64,000 nucleotides of DNA, taken from positions 3,579,665-3,643,664 of the forward strand of contig NC_030988.1 of NCBI RefSeq assembly GCF_000149955.1, read 5' to 3'. This DNA is from Fusarium oxysporum f. sp. lycopersici 4287 (taxonomy: Eukaryota; Ascomycota; Sordariomycetes; Hypocreales; Nectriaceae). Numbering within the stretch: the first letter of the stretch is position 1; each line of letters opens with the position of its first letter. This document shows positions 20,788 through 32,624 of the stretch, piece after piece. The translations under genes were made by a program, and so were the position numbers. The notes beneath the pieces were generated by a model. That model was not told the origin of the DNA. It did no database searches and was given only the letters and a program-made list of their open reading frames with translations.

Positions 20788-22329
20788 AATCTGATGCAAC
20801 TCAGGCAAAGATGAAAATAGTAGTTAGATGGCTTAAGAATTGCAAACACCATTGCATAGCTTGTGGAAAACTCATTATTAAGAGAGATTCTACCTAATGG
20901 TATTATCATTTCACGATATTATTCGTCGTTTGAGGACAGGGATCTAATTGGTTTACTTACCACAGAGTATTCTTGTATCGTTTTCTACTGCTTCTTGTCA
21001 AAGTTTGCGCCGCAGAGAGGTTATCATTGTCCTACTTTGTTCAATAGCAGCTTTCCTCACTTCAATGCACAATCTGTTTTGTATTTAATCTGGAAGTCAG
21101 GAGGGTTAGGTTCGAAGATAACGTCCATGTGTCTCTGATCTTAGGTTTACGACATATTTTGGAAGGAGTCGAGTAGTGTAATACAGCCTGTCTTGTAAAC
21201 TGCCAGAAGCAGCCATCATAAGTACGGTATGCGGATTTCTCTAAGCCACAGACGAGCACCGGAGCATTGATGCAAAGTATGACACTTTCAGAGTACAAGA
21301 GAGCTGTTGATGTAAGCACTGCAGTCTTGATTTAACTAGCTAGAAATGTCCGACGGATCACCTCAGGGCTTAACACCGTGATAAGTCACAGCTCATAGCC
21401 TGAGAACAAACTCGGCAGTGCTTGCTAGAAAATCATAGCAAGCGAGATGTTCTACTCCAGGGCTGAATAGGGAACAACACTTAAAGGTCACGGCATATCA
21501 GTGCTCATAATTACTTCAGAGTAAGGTCCATACTAGCAACATCCTTCTGTAAGCCAGTCCTGATCCCGTCAAGCTCCTTGCACGAACTTGTTTCAAAAAG
21601 AACATGCCCATTCAAGCAACCAGCATAGTCTAATACAAGAAAGTCTGCGTCTAGGCTAGTTATGCTTCATTGCTGGCCTTATACATACCATATTTCCCAT
21701 CGTTGTTCCTTTACGCATATAAGCAGCTATTATCGGGCCTTTCAGTAGCGACTAGTCTCCTTCCGAATACTCAGTGATAAGTGGCAACGCTCTCAGTGTT
21801 TTGCTAAGAGGTACTTGTCCATAAGGAACAATTGTTGCAGGCTGGACATTGACGGTCAAAGCCTAAGTCGTCTGGTTTATCAATCAGACTGGTGATATTT
21901 GAACGCGATCTCGGTGGCATAATATTGGTGTGCATTAGCTAGTTTCGAGATGCAATGCTGCCGCAGAGTCTGGGATAGATTCCCAAAGCAACCCATGTAA
22001 CTCAAAAATAAGCATGAAAATTAAAAGTCTCTACTCAATAGCCGCGCATAGTCTTGCCTATTAGCATGCAGCTCGTAAGGAACTTCACTTACTTTAACTC
22101 AAACGTTAAAGAATTTCAGTTACCAGTCACTTGGGGGCGACATTATATAAATGCCTGTAAGTAAGGCATCATAAAGTTTGCCAACTAGACTCCAACACAA
22201 TAACCATATCGTTCGGACTTCCATGCATAATCAGGCGCCAAACACCATCACAATCGAACCCTAGTCCTTAGGTTGCAGGTAAATTATACTCCGCTTAAAT
22301 CTTCCCGGTTGGGTTGCAAACATACATTA
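20788..22329. other. intergenic region, no supported gene
   Basis: Only short frames without motifs (20863-21138 plus, 21062-21319 minus). No transposon termini were recognised before the pogo element at 22330. Confidence 0.4.
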
Positions 22330-24545
22330 CCATATACAACCCCCCTTTCGACAGCCCCACCCTTTCGTCAAGCAAAAAAAAAATAGCACCACCAAAATTC
22401 GTCAACTTCACTTATACGAAATTTGGCCAGAATAAATAGCTACCTAAAAGAAGCTTCTTTTATTGATTATATAAATGAGTGGAGATAATTATTTTGACCT
22501 GTTGAGGATGTGCTGGGCACGCGATATATGCAAGTCATGCTATTGAAATATTTTCAATATGGTCACTAACCTCCTCACCGCTCTTTCTCGTGATTTTTGA
22601 TCTTTACCCTCGACAACAGCAGAAAAATGCCTAAATCACGACTTAAATGGGAATATACAGAGGACGATATGGCTGACGCCATATTGGACATTACCGATCA
22701 TGGTTTTTCACCCCCTCAAGCGGCCCAGAGAAGAGGAGTGCCCCGAACGACCCTCATCGATAGACTTAATGGCCGTGGGGCCGCTGAAGACCAGATCCAG
22801 CCTCGCCGACGTTTGTCCAAGAGCCAAGAAGATAGGCTCGCTTTCTGGATACTCCGTCAGGAGTCTTTGGGCTATGCTCCGTCCCACAGTCAGATCCGCG
22901 CTTGCGTCATGGGCCTGCTGAGACAGCAGGGCGAACATCCCGACTTAGGACGTAACTGGGTGATCAAGTTTATCAATCGCCGCGCAGACCTAAAGACCAA
23001 GATGGGTAGACGTCAAGAAGCTAAAAGGTTCGACTCTTTCACACCTAGAGCGGTTCATTGGTACTTTGATATCCGGGATGGCCAGTATGGCTGGATCAAG
23101 CCTGAAAACACCGTCAACGTTGATGAAGGCGGTATTATGACTGGTTTCGGCAAGTATTCACCTCTATTACTTGTCGGTGCTTGCATTTTGACCGACTAAT
23201 TCTCTTCATTCAGGCCTAGATAGCTTAGTTGTTGGAAGCGCGGACCCGAAGCGCAAGGCCTTCCTCAAGGGACCACAGACTCGGAATTGGACTTCATTCA
23301 TCGAAGCTGTCACTGCTGACGGCCGCGCTTTAGTTCCTGGCATAATCTTCAAGGGGAAGGAACTGCAGAAACAATGGTTCCTTGACGAGTTCAAGCAGAT
23401 AGCAGACTGGTATTACATAACTTCGCCCAACGGGTGGACTGATGACCACATAGGCATTGAATGGCTTGAAAGAGTTTATCTGCCCCAGACGACACCTGCT
23501 GACGACTCAGACGCTAGACTGATCATTTTAGATGGCCACGGAAGCCATGCAACAGTATGTCCTCCATTTTCCCCATCTCACGATCAGTGCTGAGTGGTGG
23601 AAGGATGAATGGATGGCCACGTGTTTTTTAAACAATGTTTATTGCTGCTATCTACCAGCACACTGCTCTCATGGACTCCAACCACTAGACAATGGAGTCT
23701 TCAACGCGTTAAAGGCTGCATATCGAAGAGAGCTGGAAAGGTTCGCCTCGTTGACTGATTCCGCTCCGATGGACAAGGTCAATTTCATCAGGGCCTACGC
23801 CAAGGCTCGCCGAGTTGGAATGACTAAGAAGAACATACTGTCAGGCTGGAGGGTCACTGGCAACTGGCCGATTTCGCGTTCCAAAGCGCTGCGACACCCT
23901 GAAATCCAACGAGACAGGCCAAACAGCGACCCAAGAGTGACTCCTGAACCTAGGCCGTATCTTGGCTCGGACGATACTCCACAGACGAGCCGTCAAATTC
24001 GAGATCTTGGGCTGAACAAAACACCAAAGACGCGGAGACGGTACAAAGTGATAGCCAAGGGCTTTGAGGCTCAACAACAGACAGTAGCGGCGCATACGCA
24101 GAGGATTGCCAGCCTAGAGGAAGAATTGGCTCGGCTGAAGAGAAGGAAGAAGAGGAAGGCGGTACCGAATCCTAACAGGCGTTTTATGACTCTCGGGGAG
24201 ACTTTAGCTGTTGGAGAAGCCATACCTGAAGGGGAGACTCAAAACGAGTCTGTCGTGGTGGAATCTGTCTGTTCAGACGAGCGAGAGTCAGAATCAGAGG
24301 CTAGCTCGGTCATTGAAGTGAGAGAGGAAGCCGTACCTCAGCAACGGACCACGCGGTCAGGACGGCTTATTAAAAGACCTAAATTCTAATAGAGATAGTT
24401 GTTCGCTATTGTGAGATGAGATATTTTGCACATGTCCCTCATTTTGGCCGAGTTGTTTATAAGTGAAGTTGTCCATTTTTGGTGGTGCTATTTTTTTTTT
24501 TGCTTGACGAAAGGGTGGGGCTGTCGAAAGGGGGGTTGTATATGG
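22330..24545 (+). mobile_element. pogo-type DNA transposon, apparently intact
   Basis: Inverted repeats of more than 60 bp are nearly identical. The left end reads CCATATACAACCCCCCTTTC and continues through an A-rich run. The right end mirrors it and ends GGTTGTATATGG. TA dinucleotides (22328-22329, 24546-24547) form the target duplication. The total of 2216 bp and the intact spliced transposase suggest a young, possibly autonomous copy. Confidence 0.93.
22627..24389 (+). CDS. pogo-type DDE transposase (3 exons)
   Basis: Proposed exons are 22627-23149, 23214-23554 and 23595-24389, giving 1659 nt or 552 residues, typical for Fot1/pogo transposases. Intron 1 (64 bp) uses a GC donor (GCAAGT), a GACTAAT branch site and CAG. 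Intron 2 is only 40 bp (GTATGT to TGAG). Splicing joins MTGFG to LDSLVVGSA and HGSHAT to WWKDEWM, both as expected for the family. Domains in order: psq helix-turn-helix (about 20-55), CENP-B-type DNA-binding region (about 65-125), and DDE_1 core with NVDEGG, LDGHGSH and LQPLDNGVF supplying the catalytic acids. A coiled, Lys/Arg-rich C-terminus ends the protein. No stops or frameshifts remain after splicing. Confidence 0.87.
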
Positions 24546-24618
24546 TACATAGTAAGCTATAACCTGGCTGCTAATTGTAAGAAGATGCTTGTTTACTTGG
24601 GAAGGCTTAGAGGAAAGA

Positions 24619-27600
24619 CAGCGCTGCCCACAAATCAAATCCAATCAAACAAACTGCCAAACAAATCAATCAAATATGCCATAATCTTATTTCAAATCAA
24701 ACAAATAGAGATACCTCGATTTGACATGACATTTGATATATTTGATACAGGATATGAGGTTGGCGATATGATCTATCGGGCTGGGGGAACGCGTCCTTGC
24801 AGCCTACCCGGAACCGGCTTAATGCTAAAAGCTGGCGAGCTGATCTGACCAATCATAGTCGCTACTTAGATCCTCTATTAGTGGTCTACCCTCGGCAGGA
24901 CCTTATCATCGGCCGAGGAGAAAGTAGCCTCTTAACTTTTCTGTCTGTCACCCCCACAGCATCAAACCGCGTCGGTGCCAGTTTGTTTACTCGCCCATGC
25001 GTGCTATTCCTATTGATCGACGCGTAACCTGGTGAAATTTAACGACATCATGCTTCCTTCTCCACCCTCCGCCTTTGCTCTCCTCCGATCACCGAGAAAT
25101 TTGGCGATCCAATTTGAGCTAGCGACGCAGACGCCATCGCCAGATCACCCTACCGTTGCGGATCTTCCACAAGCAGTATGGAGGAACAAACGATATGTTT
25201 TAGACGAGTCCCTTTCTCGGAAAGGCTCGAAGGGCCGGAAGAGCTGGATCAAGCGCCACGGATTTTTTGTCGTTGAGATCGATTAAGCCCTTACTGGGCC
25301 TGCCGTTTGTGCGACGCAAAGGGTCAGCCTGAGTTCTTCGCCGCTGCTGCTACGAGTTCGGCAGCTGACCATCTCCGCAGGTATGAGAATGTGACATGGC
25401 GAGCTTAAGCATCATTGACCACGCGTAGGTTCCACAGGGTCTTCGAGAGCAGTCAAGGCGCCGACACAGACCCGTCAACCGATGAGACTGAACGGCCTAA
25501 GCGACGGCGCTTGCAGTACAGCGCCGTGCCGCGTGCTAGAGTCGCGATTATCCGAGAACTGAGCCTGGGACTTCTGATCAATACCAATGTTCCCTTTTCT
25601 TTCTTTAGCGATACGTTCTTTCAGCAGCTCACCTGGCAACTTGACCCTCATCTATCTGATCAGATATCATGGAGCCGGCAATCGATGAGCCGCTTGTTGG
25701 ATGACATGTACAAGACCAAGAAGGACAGGGTCAAGCAGGAGCTCTCGGATGCCCTTAGCAAAATTCATCTGGGGTTCGACCTCTGGACATTACCGAATCG
25801 ACACGCTGTCATGGCAGTCAAGGCTCATTTTCTTGACCGCCAGGGGAAGCACCAGTCGCGCCTACTGGCACTCCGACGCCAGCTCGGGTGTCATAGCGGA
25901 GAGAATCTCGCGGTGACACTTGGGTAAGTTGTGCGTGAGTGGAAGATAGAGGATCGAGTTGGAACAGTGATCTCGGATAACGCATCTTCCAACGACACCT
26001 GACTTCTGAACTTCTACGGAGATCTCGATGCAGAAATGAGCCTGGTGGACATCCGCGCTAGACGTATGCGCTGCTATGGACGCATCTTGAACCTGGTTGC
26101 TCGCGCCTTCCTGTACGGCGAAGATCTTGAGGCTTTCGAGGCTGTATTGTTTATATTGCGCAGTGTGTGCTGGGTGAAGTATATTTTATACAACTTGGTT
26201 ATTTATTATTAAGATGAGAGCTCTTCTCGGCTTTATATCTCTAGATAGTTTCATCTAGGACTTTGAACTTTAAATCTAGGACTTTCAGACTAATAGTCTG
26301 AATCCTGAAGATAAGGGGGATTCCCAGATTTTCCAACAGGCTGAATCTCAGGTCTTCAACTTCCTTGGTCGCCACGAGGATGATCTACGACACTGGAGAA
26401 AGAAAGGGCTGGTAGGAAAGCTCCACAATGTTGTCAAGTTTATCAGGTCACCTCCTCAGAGGAGCGAGCTCTTTAAGAAGATCTCGCGCGAGAATGACGA
26501 AGCACAAGAATATCTCTTGGCGGGCGAGTCGACGGCGGAGCTAGAGGTCGTCATGAACAACGACACGAGATGGAACTCCACTTATCTCATGATCTCTCGA
26601 GCGCTCGTCAAGCAGGGAGACATTAGGGCGTTCTTGGTTCATCCAGAGGTGGAGAAATGGCTGCCCGAGGCCGACATGTTGAAGGGAGATGACTGAAGAC
26701 TCTTGGCAGAGATCAAACATATCCTTGAGCCATTCTATCTGCAGACTATGAGAAAGCAGGGCTGGGGTAGCGAGGGAGGTGATGACAGGCATGGAGTACT
26801 TGCTGGAACACCTGGAGGATCGGAAGTTGTTCCATCATGTTGTCCCAGACGACGCAGTGGGAGAGAATACAGATTCTCAAGTCGAACCGGCCCGAGGGCG
26901 ACCGGATCGAAATCGGCAGCTTCCTGCTAGGTTTAGAGATTGCGAGATGGATATACATCCACGAAAGTCAATGGAAAGCTCCTTGCCAGGTCGTGGGTCG
27001 GGACAATGCGATGATGGACCAGGCAAGTCATCAGGATCATCGGGAATCGACGACATGGGGAAGGATCACTGACACTATCTGAGACTGTCCATCATAACCG
27101 CCTGGCAGAAACTTAATGAGTACTACACTAAGCTTGGAGAGTCACCGTTGTTCGCCGCATCCATTATCCTCAACCCGTCACTCGGCATGAGCTATCTGGA
27201 GGTGAACTGGGCGTCAGAGGAGCAGCTTGTGTGGGTAAGGGATGCCAAGATTGGACTGTCTGACTACCTCGACCGCTGGTACCGCTGCAGTCGGCCGGTG
27301 GATGAGTAGCAGAAGGCGATTGTGGAGAGAGCGGCATTCCCAATTGTACCACGAAAGACATCTGAAGCTAGTGTGTTTAGGCAATGGGCTAAAAGCAGGA
27401 CTGCGAAGACTACGGCGATGAGTAGCGAGCTGGAGCGATATCTGCGGCTAGAGCCACAAGAAACTGAGGATCCAATTGAATGGTGGATGGGTCGGCGGGG
27501 GCAGTTTCCCATGGTCAGCCAGCTGGCTCTCGATATACTTGCGATACCGGCGATGGCGACTGATTGTGAGAGGTCATTCAGCCTGGCCAAGCTGACGTTG

Positions 27601-27880
27601 ACGTCGCAGAGGCTTTCAATGGCGACGGAAACATTGGAGAAGTTACAATGCCTCAAGAACTGGGTCAGGCATGGCGTGGTGAAGCTAGGGGCGACAGCGG
27701 GTGGGAGGGATGAACTCCAGTGGGAGATTGGAAATAGTAGTATGGAGAGCACAGATGTTGAGATTTGAAATGTTTGAAATATTTGATCAAGTATTTCAAA
27801 CAACACATCCAGTACCGGAGGCTGCCAAATATCTTAAATATGGCCCCGGATTTGATTTGTTTGATTTGTGGGCAGCGCTG
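24619..27880 (+). mobile_element. hAT-superfamily DNA transposon, decayed
   Basis: Inverted ends are clear: CAGCGCTGCCCACAAATCAA at the left, and its complement ending TTTGTGGGCAGCGCTG at the right. AATCAAA-type subterminal repeats lie on both sides. The length is 3262 bp. The expected 8-bp target duplication is absent: flanks are AGGAAAGA at the left and ATCAGTGG at the right. Inside is a broken hAT transposase. Confidence 0.85.
25032..27768 (+). pseudogene. hAT transposase, multiply interrupted
   Basis: Pieces in several frames add up to a hAT transposase. A BED-type zinc finger is visible near 25200-25380 (SWIKRHGFF, then CRLCDAKGQPEFF and a DHLRR), broken by a TAA. The frame at 25415-25927 continues with GFDLWTLPNRHAV, the family's first catalytic block. 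ISDNASSND follows near 25975. TRWNSTYLMISRAL lies near 26565. The C-terminal dimerisation region (27322-27768) has DILAIPAMATDCERSFSLA and TSQRLSM. AT-rich sequence around 26150-26310 interrupts the homology and may be a small insertion. Multiple stops and frame changes make it a pseudogene. Confidence 0.85.
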
Positions 27881-28499
27881 ATCAGTGGTGGTGTTTCTTC
27901 GTCCGATTCTCCCATTGCGCTACCCTCCCCATTCTGGCCCTCATTTTCGTCATGCTTAAACCTTTCGTCCTCTTCGTCTTCTTTTTCTTCTTCATCCATA
28001 TCACCGGCTTCAGAATCGCCAGACTTCATCATGACAATGCTCTCAATCGCTCAAGGTGTTGTGCTCACAGTGTTCCCCTTAATTAGCTCTCTCTTCACCA
28101 AAGTCAGTTTTAACGTCGACTCCATCGGGTGACTTGATAGATTACCAAAACCCCTCGGTCAAAGCATTAGCCTGTTTCCAAAGCTCATGGCTCCACAATG
28201 CTGATATCAAACTAGCAAAACCCCAGATAATACAGTAGGCAGTGGTAATATTGTTTAGTAACCCAGCATATCCGTCTGGCAAGGAGTGTTGATAGCTGTA
28301 TCAAAAATTAGCACCATCAGCCATGATATCTTGTTACTCACAGTGGACTCGGCGACATATGATAATGATCTGACATAAGGAGTGCCTCGAGCGTGACTTC
28401 GGACCCCTGGAAAAAGCTCGTTAGGGTCCCTGATGGAATCCACTGCGGGACATGGCGTACGCTCTGGTGCTTTGTTTATACTTAAAATGATATTCGTTT
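27881..28499. other. intergenic region, no supported gene
   Basis: Contains a Ser/Glu-type low-complexity stretch (27890-28030) that is open on both strands, but no recognisable gene. It holds the 3' flank of the CBM21 gene. Confidence 0.4.
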
Positions 28500-29540
28500 C
28501 TAGTGAAGCTTTCTTCTGAAATCAACCTCGAAGTTGACTCCTGAGTTATCATCCCAATATTCCTGACCATTGACGATATATCGCACACAAAAGAACAAAG
28601 GGCTCGAGTCAAGCTCATCCGCATCAAAGAGCCTAATGCCAACAACAAATTTATAGTAATTTTTCCCATTCCTAGAGATTGGAGCACGATAATACTGCGC
28701 TGGGGCTTCGGAGACCGTTTTCCAATAATCTCGCGTAAAACGGCAAATGATAGATTTTTCAAAGGCCAAGTTGGCTACCACGATAAGGACATAGAGAGCC
28801 ATGCGACGACTAGAGAAATAGAGTCTTTGGACTCTGACATCCATCGACTTTCGCGTCGAATCCTCATCGGGGAAGTTAGGTGTAAAGATTTCCCATTGAG
28901 GCGACGAGGCTACTTGCTGGTTGGTTATCCTTTCATCCAAGAGTGGATCCTTGCTCACAAATGATGAACTTGTGTCGATTGTCAGTGGTTTGTCGGCGCT
29001 CGAAAAGTAGCGTACATGCTCCAAATCTGGGCCAAAATGAACAGTCTTGAACGAAGGCTGCTTTTCGGCACTACGACGATGACCGAATACATGCAGAGCC
29101 GGACGTGACTGTTGCTGCATCCTTTCTCCCCCTCTTTGGACGTGACCTCCATCGGTTGTAACAATCGCCGTGTAACTGGGCGTTGTCGCAGAGGAAGCGC
29201 AGTTCAGTCCTCCAGTGTGTTGTTGATTCATTGTGACCCTTCCGTTTGCAGTACAATTGGGATGCCCATGTTGAGGGTCGCCCTGGGGCTTCTTTTTCGA
29301 AGTGGCTTGTGATGGCAGGGTATTCAATCGCAAAATCCGCCTGGCGCATTCTTGCAAGCCTTTGGAAGTCTTGAAATCCTTGCCAAATGATTGGAAGATA
29401 CTATTATCATTGGAGTTATGTAAAGTTGAATCTCTTGGAGTGATCGAACAAATGGACGTCACACCACGATATTGTTGGGTTGGACTACGCGATCGTAGTG
29501 GCATTGCCGGGGCACTTATGGCTTCTGATCTTGCCTCCAT
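28500..29540 (-). CDS. CBM21-domain protein phosphatase 1 regulatory subunit-like protein, second copy
   Basis: A 346-residue single-exon protein. The polar, Ser/Thr-rich N-terminus (about 150 residues) precedes KTVHF, which fits the PP1-docking RVxF motif. The CBM21 domain (about 230-345) follows, with VRVQRLYFSS, FEKSIICRFTRDYWKTVSE and VNGQEYWDDN. It is closely related to the protein at 3905-4603 over the whole shared part, with the same spacing between docking motif and CBM21. The family targets PP1 to glycogen. The additional N-terminus may carry other regulatory sites. It is complete and unbroken despite the flanking hAT relic. The next gene upstream on the same strand is the Cdk1-like kinase. 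Confidence 0.82.
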   Translation of the reverse strand: MEARSEAISAPAMPLRSRSPTQQYRGVTSICSITPRDSTLHNSNDNSIFQSFGKDFKTSKGLQECARRILRLNTLPSQATSKKKPQGDPQHGHPNCTANGRVTMNQQHTGGLNCASSATTPSYTAIVTTDGGHVQRGGERMQQQSRPALHVFGHRRSAEKQPSFKTVHFGPDLEHVRYFSSADKPLTIDTSSSFVSKDPLLDERITNQQVASSPQWEIFTPNFPDEDSTRKSMDVRVQRLYFSSRRMALYVLIVVANLAFEKSIICRFTRDYWKTVSEAPAQYYRAPISRNGKNYYKFVVGIRLFDADELDSSPLFFCVRYIVNGQEYWDDNSGVNFEVDFRRKLH

Positions 29541-31105
29541 GTGTCTGCATACGAGCGGGGGTCAGGTGTCGACGGAATGCAAGCAGAAACAGCAGGAAAA
29601 TGATTGGATACTGGTTGAGAGCCCGCGCTTGGGGCGTCCTTTTCGTATGTAATTTGGGAGAAATAGATGTCGAAGAGCTGTATCTTACGTGTGGTATGAT
29701 ATATGAGGCGAACGATTACAATGCGTGATTTCCGCTGGACAACACAGCAAGAGGCTGGCGTAGATAAAAGCATCCTGGCAGGTGGAGGTTTATTTGATTT
29801 GGTTATGATGGGGGAGGAGGGATTTGTGTTACATGTTGAAGGTGTGATTGGTGATTCAATGTTGACTTTTGTTTATGACGAATATGGCCGTGGGTTCATG
29901 GGTCATCGAAGATATGGTGACACTGCTGCCAGTGCGGGGAGTCACATGTGAGAAAAACCAATGATTCCGAGCATATCGCTCTTCCTATGCCTCAGAGGAC
30001 CTAAATTGTACCATCATAGTTTTCAAAATCATGATACGACAAGGAAATTGTCTCAAAAGTAACATGTGAAATCACCACACCGCAGGCGGCTCAAATTATG
30101 AATACGTCATTGCAGTCAGTATTGTCCAATAGTAATTGAAGTTTCCTAACATATACTCCAGCCAGACATGTGAGATGCCACAAGAAGTTAGAAAGGGTGA
30201 CGTTGACGTACCATCATCAAAGCCTCAATTCTCGTACTGACAGCGGGGTCGGTCGAATTAAAATGCCTCAAACGAGAGGTACTTTACTGCCTACCTAATT
30301 TCTATTTATGATAGGAGTACTAGCAATTCCCGTAGTTACAAAGAGGAACCAAGCACACGCTACACCAATAATCAGTCTGTCCCCTTCTTCCATTGCCGTC
30401 ACTCTCCCCAAGGGGCCCTCTTTTTGGCTTTTTGACCTCACTTGGCCTTGTCGAAGGCCCTGACATGCAAAGTAGTCCAACCTCATGTGCCGGCAGACAA
30501 GGGGCTCTTTTTGCTATATTTTAGGGTCGGATTCGCCCCCCCCGCGATGCCTCTTCCTTGACTGACTTTCTTGATATATGTTGAATCAGGCGTTGTAAAT
30601 GCACTCTCGCCTCTTCCTATGAATCATATACCCCTTCCCGTTTGGCTGGGGCCTGTGTAGTTAAGCAATATAGCTATTGAAAAGGGCCACATCAAGAAGA
30701 AGGTCCAACAAAGTGCCTGCCGAGGGCCGCGGCGGAGGGGATGATCATAGGCATAATATGACCTCAACTGGCCACCTCGATCAACATGGTTCATTTCGTC
30801 GTTATAAGCGGCAGCAACTGTCGGAGATTTTATTACCTTCACAGCTTCGTCACCAAAAAAAAGCGCTGTATCGGCTTGGCCTCTGACTTCTTAGAAGACG
30901 GCCTCTTCCTCTTTCGATCAACTCGCTCGTCGCCCGTGAACACAGTAGAGTCAAGCGAGAGTTGCATAGAATAGAATCAGGCGAGAAGTATGTGGAATCA
31001 GATTCACAACCCCAAAGTATGGTCCACGTTTCATATCCAGTCGCATGAACCTAGTGGTAATATGTGACAGTTCCCCTACTTGTAGTAAATTTTCAGGTGG
31101 CCTGA
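29541..31105. other. intergenic region, no supported gene
   Basis: Short frames only (29703-29951, 30624-30842 and others), with no motifs. It includes the presumed promoter of the CBM21 gene at its left and the 3' flank of the kinase gene at its right. Confidence 0.4.
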
Positions 31106-32202
31106 CTACGCAAGAAAGCCTTCAAAGTAAGGGTGGTTGCAGGCCTGTTTAGCCGAAATGCGTCTAGCCGGATTGTAGATCAGCGTCATATCGAGAAGTT
31201 CGAGGCTTGCTTTGTTGAGGTTATCGCAGAGGGCCTGATCGTAGTTACGTTGCCACTTAGGAAACGAGGACTTGAAATCGCGGTACGAGGTAACTCCAGG
31301 CCAAACGTCTTCCGTAGGAGTGCCCAATGTGCTAGGGCATCAAAGTCAGACTTCTCACTCACAGCATATGCGAGGATTATAAACTTACCGGAAGATTTTA
31401 AAGATCTCATCAATCTCAGAGTCACCAGGAAACAGCGGCTTTCGAACGCACATCTCTGCAAAGATACAGCCGACAGACCACATATCAACACCCGTCGAGT
31501 ATTGTTTTCCGTCCAGTAGAAGTTCAGGTGCTCGGTACCAGAGCGTCACGACATCATGAGTGTATGGGCGCAGAGGCACACCAAACGCTCGTGCCAGCCC
31601 AAAATCGGCTAACTTGAGATTTCCTTCCTTGTCGATGAGGAGATTAGCGGGCTTCAGATCTCGGTGCAAGATACGGTGGGAGTGACAGTATTTGACGCCA
31701 GCACAAAGTTGGTACATGAATTTTCTAACCACCATGTCATCCATGCCTAGTTGCATGAGGTATGCCAATGATCCCTCCGGAAGCACCTTGCCTCGTCCAC
31801 CGTCACTGGCCGGTAAGGTCTCCATGTACCTTTTCAGGTCGATATCAAGTAATTCGAAAACGAGGTAAAGATTGTGGTAATCAGCGTGAACGATGTTGAG
31901 AAGACGCAAGATGTTAGGGTGCTGCAGTTCCTTGAGGAGAGAAATCTCCCGGATGGAAGTGCTCGGTACGCCCTCGCCCTCGGCTTCAAGATGTATTTTT
32001 TTCAATGCGACAATTCGTCCCTCATTTGCAAGGTCACGAGCCTTGAAAATAGCACCGCAAGCACCTGGTAGGTTTAGTTAGTCCGGCAATTAAATAGGAA
32101 TATATTAGAAAATACGATGGCTGCATAAATGGTGGCCAAGGCCCCAGCGCTAGGGTCAGACGTACCTTGGCCAATCTTCTCTAACTTCTGGTAATTATCC
32201 AT
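31106..32202 (-). CDS. Cdk1 (Cdc2)-like cyclin-dependent kinase, divergent paralogue (3 exons)
   Basis: Proposed exons on minus are 32166-32202, 31389-32064 and 31106-31331, giving 939 nt or 312 residues. Introns are 101 bp (GTACG, ACTAAC branch, CAG) and 57 bp (GTAAGT to CTAG). Kinase landmarks: VALKK (ATP lysine), PSTSIRE C-helix (Cdk1 has PSTAIRE), [10 protein letters not shown] catalytic loop, [13 protein letters not shown], and [14 protein letters not shown], which keeps the activating T-loop Thr. Conserved [27 protein letters not shown] tells it from Pho85-type kinases. The Gly-rich loop reads GQGACG instead of GEGTYG, so both inhibitory sites (Thr14, Tyr15) are missing. Cyclin binding and cell-cycle use are inferred from family. 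It is likely an accessory second CDK1. Confidence 0.86.
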
Positions 32203-32622
32203 ACTGTGGGCTTGTGGGCGAGAGTGTTGAGATCTGGGGGAATAATTGTATGAATGGGATTGCGAATTGTATCGCTGTATGAAAGGATTGGCTTTTGGAG
32301 GCTACTGAAAATGATTTTACCGCACGTCATTATTCCGCATCAGGTTGTAAGGTAGGATTTGGTTAGCCAAGGGAAGGCCCTAGAGAGGAAATGGAGACGG
32401 GGAGGATAAATGATAGGGAAAAATGAAGGAGAGAATAGAGAATAGAGATGAGAGGTTTCTGCTGGTCAATAAACGGTCGCTGCCATGTGCGGGGCCGGTG
32501 ATGGCTGCGGGCCATGACCTCGGGGTGGCAGCTGCTACTGCCTAGAACAGGCAACGCTTTCAATTGTGTATAAAGAGCTGCACGACTCAGTGCATCCTGT
32601 CATTAAGATTTTGTTCCTCAGA
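32203..32622. promoter_or_regulatory. presumed promoter region of the Cdk1-like gene
   Basis: The 420 bp upstream of the kinase start, bounded by a MITE. It is purine-rich around 32360-32450. No specific element can be called. Confidence 0.3.
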
Positions 32623-32624
32623 TA

